Positions 5,507 to 7,771 of a stretch of 7,771 nucleotides of DNA are shown here, piece after piece. Below the pieces are notes generated by a model. It did not search any database. It saw only the letters and a program-made list of their open reading frames with translations, and was not told where the DNA came from. The stretch spans positions 1 through 7,771 of the forward strand of contig JAUQZC010000139.1 in assembly GCA_030587435.1 (NCBI GenBank), given 5' to 3'. Positions within the stretch are counted from its first letter, which is position 1, and every line of letters starts with the position of its first letter. This DNA is from Candidatus Baldrarchaeota archaeon (lineage in GTDB: Archaea > Asgardarchaeota > Baldrarchaeia > Baldrarchaeales > DXJG01). Position numbers and translations under genes: made by a program.

Positions 5507-6853
5507 ATGATAGATTTATTGGAAATAGGTGGAAAGGCTCTAAGTTTCGCCGAGAAGCTAAATGTAAGTGAAGTAGAAGTTTATCTTGTTCAAAATACTT
5601 CAAAAAGCTGTCTTTTAAGCGGTAAGATCGATGTTGTTAAAAGCAACGTGGCCTCAGGTATCGGTGTGAGAGTGATTATTAATAAAAAGATTGGAGTTTA
5701 CGGAATTACAAGCTTGGAGGAAAATGAGGTTGAAAAGGCGGTTGAAAAAGCTGTAAAGATAGCCAAGGCAAGTGACCCAGACCCAGATTTTAGAGAATTA
5801 AACAAAAAGTTCGGTAAGTCTTCTGTTTCTGGCATATATGATAGAGAAATCGCTGAAATGGACATAGGAAAAATTTTTGATGCTGCTGACACTTTAATAA
5901 CATCTTCCATGGATTATAATGAAATTGTTGAACCTACACGTGGAATTATTGAAACTTCTACTTGGAAAATTGCTATTTGTAATTCCCATGGCATAGAAGC
6001 TGAAAGAGAAGGAACAGGAGTAGTTACATGGTTTAGATGTAAGGCAAAAGATGGAGGAAAAGAAGCAAGCGCTGGAGAGTCCAAACAGGCAAGAAGATGG
6101 AAAGATATAGATTTCTCCGAAGTAGCAACAAGTGCTGCTAGCAAGGCTGTTAGCATTCTCGATGCCACGTTGATTGAAAACCAGAAACTACCGGTTATTT
6201 GGCACAATAAGTTTACAGCATCGATGGTCGACATTATGTTTGGAAACACGATAGATGCTTACAGTGTTCAAAAAGGTCGCAGCCCGTGGAAGGATAAAGT
6301 TGGACAACAAATAGCTTCTGAGGATTTTAACTTAGTAGATGACGGTGTAATGGAGGCAGGTTTAAGAACTAGAGCTTTCGACGATGAAGGAGTTGCTACA
6401 AGAAAAACGCCCATAATAGAAAAGGGAGAATTAAAAGGTTTTCTATACGATACCTACACAGCAAACAAGGAGGGAACAGAAAGTACTGGTAACGCTTTCA
6501 GAACTTATAAAAGTAATCCTCTTCCCGCACCTTCGAATCTTATACTTAAACCTGGTAACGCTAAGAGGGAGGAAATCATCGAAGAAACAAGAAAGGGACT
6601 TTTAGTTGTAGATGTAATTGGTGAGTGGCTTAGTAACCCCATAAGCGGTGAAATGAGTGCAACTGTGGTCGTAGGTTATTTAGTGGAAAATGGTGAAATT
6701 AAAAAGCCGGTCAAAGGAACTATGATTTCTGGGAACTTTCACCAAATAATAAAAGATGGAATAGAACTTGTTGGCGATGATATTACAAATGTTGGCGGAG
6801 TGTATGCACCTACAATAAAGGTATCTGAAATGACGATTGCAGGGAAATCGTAA
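5507..6853 (+). CDS. tldE: TldE/PmbA, non-catalytic partner subunit of the TldD/TldE protease
   Basis: This 448-residue protein is homologous in plan to TldD but lacks the HExxxH motif, as expected for the TldE (PmbA) subunit. Family features include the N-terminal region with SGKIDVVKSNVASGIGVRVI (about 38-57), the middle LPVIWHNKFTASMVDIMFGN (about 227-246), GRSPWKDKVGQQIAS (about 255-269), LRTRAFDDEGVATRKTPIIE (about 286-305), STGNAFR (about 328-334) and the C-terminal NPISGEMSATVVVGYLVENG followed by VKGTMISGNF. TldE shapes the cavity and is needed for TldD activity; neither subunit alone is active in the studied bacterial complex. The ATG at 5507 follows the tldD stop by one base and has GGAGG (5494-5498) inside the end of tldD, so translation is probably coupled and a 1:1 complex is expected. 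Confidence 0.94.
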   Translation: MIDLLEIGGKALSFAEKLNVSEVEVYLVQNTSKSCLLSGKIDVVKSNVASGIGVRVIINKKIGVYGITSLEENEVEKAVEKAVKIAKASDPDPDFRELNKKFGKSSVSGIYDREIAEMDIGKIFDAADTLITSSMDYNEIVEPTRGIIETSTWKIAICNSHGIEAEREGTGVVTWFRCKAKDGGKEASAGESKQARRWKDIDFSEVATSAASKAVSILDATLIENQKLPVIWHNKFTASMVDIMFGNTIDAYSVQKGRSPWKDKVGQQIASEDFNLVDDGVMEAGLRTRAFDDEGVATRKTPIIEKGELKGFLYDTYTANKEGTESTGNAFRTYKSNPLPAPSNLILKPGNAKREEIIEETRKGLLVVDVIGEWLSNPISGEMSATVVVGYLVENGEIKKPVKGTMISGNFHQIIKDGIELVGDDITNVGGVYAPTIKVSEMTIAGKS

Positions 6854-6855
6854 TC

Positions 6856-7551
6856 TTAACTTTCATCTTGACTTTTTAAATCAAAATACAGTTTTACAGG
6901 TATCAGAGTTGCTAGTGCCAGGGCTATTTGAAGCCTCTGGTACCCGTATCTATTAATAAATTCTAGAATCGATTCTTTTAAGCCTATGGGACATTCCTTA
7001 TGAACAATTTCTATAAACTCTTCTTCGCCAACTTTTTGAGCAGTTCTTCTAAGTTTTCTCAACGCATCATCTATGACTTTGTTTTCTATGAACCGTATTA
7101 CATCCTTTCTTGCTGCTGGAGGCAAACTTATAGTTACTTTTTTATAAAAGGTTTCTAAAAGAGTTTCAGCTATTTGCGCTATTTTCTCGGCTTGTCTAGA
7201 AGGAGGAGTCTTTAGTTTTTTATCTTCCCTAATTTTTTTAAGTAGTTCGACTGCTTTTTCTAATTCTTCCTGCTTGGGTGGCTTAATGATTTCGTTTTGA
7301 AGTTTTTTAATGGCTTTTCTGCTTAGCAGTTCGGTTTTTTTGATAACTTCTATATCTTGGGCTTTTTCAACTAGATCGTTAAAGACTTCCCTACTTGGGA
7401 TTTCTTTTCCATGTCTGAGGCAATATGCCCTAAGCTTTAGGAATAGGTTTTCCTCATATTCTAGGTCCCCGTCAAAGAGAGTTAAAATTAGGTTTATGTT
7501 TTCGATTTCTTCGTCGCTTAGGGCTTTTACCTTTTCTTCAAGGGAACTCAT
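6856..7551 (-). CDS. Uncharacterised, mostly helical 231-residue protein
   Basis: I do not recognise the family. The sequence predicts almost entirely as charged amphipathic helices: MSSLEEKVKALSDEEIENI at the start, LEKAVELLKKIREDKKL and RQAEKIAQIAETLLETFYKK in the middle, then SLPPAARKDVIRFIENKVID and DALRKLRRTAQKVGEEEFIE. Near the C-terminus is a hydrophobic helix (about 205-224, LQIALALATLIPVKLYFDL) that is short for a membrane span and may be buried or membrane-associated. Two cysteines occur (in AYCLRHGK and HKECPIG) but form no metal motif. Start: the ATG at 7551 has GGTG (7561-7558) six bases upstream. An in-frame TTG at 7563 would overlap that site and is less likely. Codon phase is open throughout with no competing frame of quality. 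It converges on tldE with a gap of only two bases. Confidence 0.75.
   Translation of the reverse strand: MSSLEEKVKALSDEEIENINLILTLFDGDLEYEENLFLKLRAYCLRHGKEIPSREVFNDLVEKAQDIEVIKKTELLSRKAIKKLQNEIIKPPKQEELEKAVELLKKIREDKKLKTPPSRQAEKIAQIAETLLETFYKKVTISLPPAARKDVIRFIENKVIDDALRKLRRTAQKVGEEEFIEIVHKECPIGLKESILEFINRYGYQRLQIALALATLIPVKLYFDLKSQDES
6873..6877 (+). terminator. Possible U-tract terminator of the tldDE operon
   Basis: A T5 run lies 20 bases after the tldE stop, inside the 3' end of the convergent gene. Archaeal termination often uses such short U tracts without a hairpin. With only two bases between the convergent stops, the tldDE transcript must end within the opposing gene, so this is a reasonable but weak candidate. 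Confidence 0.25.
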
Positions 7552-7586
7552 AATTAACACCAAAACCCATGGGAGAGTTGATGATT

Positions 7587-7598
7587 AATTATTAAAGG
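7587..7598 (-). promoter_or_regulatory. Promoter of the helical-protein gene
   Basis: On the minus strand CCTTTAATAATT (7598-7587) resembles a TATA box with its upstream element. Initiation about 25 bp downstream would be near 7567, giving a leader of about 16 nt that still contains the GGTG ribosome binding site. The rest of the window (7599-7771) is AT-rich, full of stops in all frames, and holds nothing I can support. Confidence 0.4.
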
Positions 7599-7771
7599 TG
7601 CAACCGTTTACTTAAGTGTTACTTGAAATTCAATAGTCAACTAAAAACTAGATACTAGTGAAAAATAGCAAAGAGTCTACTATATTAAATTATACATTTA
7701 GAAAATTATTAATGCCGTTAAATTGCCTAAAACTATCATTGCAAGTGATTTTAAACAAAAGTTAAAAAATT

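Noticed and set aside
5914..6249. 111-codon open frame on the minus strand inside tldE
   Set aside because: It lies wholly within the convincing tldE reading frame and has the biased composition of an antisense shadow.
7310..7588. 92-codon open frame on the plus strand opposite the helical-protein gene
   Set aside because: It is serine- and phenylalanine-rich, as expected from the reverse of lysine/glutamate-rich codons; the minus-strand gene has the ribosome binding site and promoter.

Overview
The window looks like a chromosomal segment of an AT-rich archaeon. The signs are a proteasome-assembly-chaperone (PAC2) protein, a stand-alone Lrp/AsnC ligand-binding domain, a family-4 [4Fe-4S] uracil-DNA glycosylase, a TldD/TldE protease pair, a longin-type protein, a PCNA-binding (PIP-box) tail, short leaders, TATA-like elements and GGAGG/GGTG-type ribosome binding sites. 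The content would fit a Thermoproteota/Bathyarchaeia-like lineage, but there is no rRNA or other lineage marker, so this is only an inference. I see no mobile element, CRISPR array or tRNA.

Layout. A 5'-truncated view (C-terminus missing) of a PAC2 protein lies on the minus strand at 1-478. Divergent from it is a 319-residue protein with an N-terminal longin-like domain, a winged-helix-like segment and a C-terminal membrane anchor (661-1620). A small RAM-domain gene (1839-2090) converges on an unrecognised 286-residue protein (2139-2999, minus) that ends in a textbook PIP-box. That gene is divergent from the uracil-DNA glycosylase gene (3155-3742), with which it shares a promoter region of about 155 bp.

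The roughly 370-bp gap between the glycosylase gene and tldD holds the most striking non-coding signal: a GC-rich island at 3757-3874 (64 G/C out of 119 bases at 3756-3874 by my count, in clearly AT-rich surroundings). It contains nested complementary stems and a further 6-bp pairing that crosses them. It is very probably a structured RNA, of a class I could not match. Then come tldD and tldE, separated by one base and surely an operon. Their 3' end meets, with a 2-bp gap, a convergent gene for an unrecognised helical protein (6856-7551, minus). The last 200 bases hold its promoter and nothing else I can support.

How they fit together. The glycosylase acts in base excision repair, and the PIP-box protein beside it may be a PCNA partner in replication or repair. 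TldD/TldE and PAC2 belong to proteolysis and protein quality control. The longin protein and the RAM protein are stand-alone sensory or scaffold-type proteins of unknown partner. The two things most worth following up are the structured RNA and the two uncharacterised proteins (tail-anchored longin, PIP-tailed orphan).
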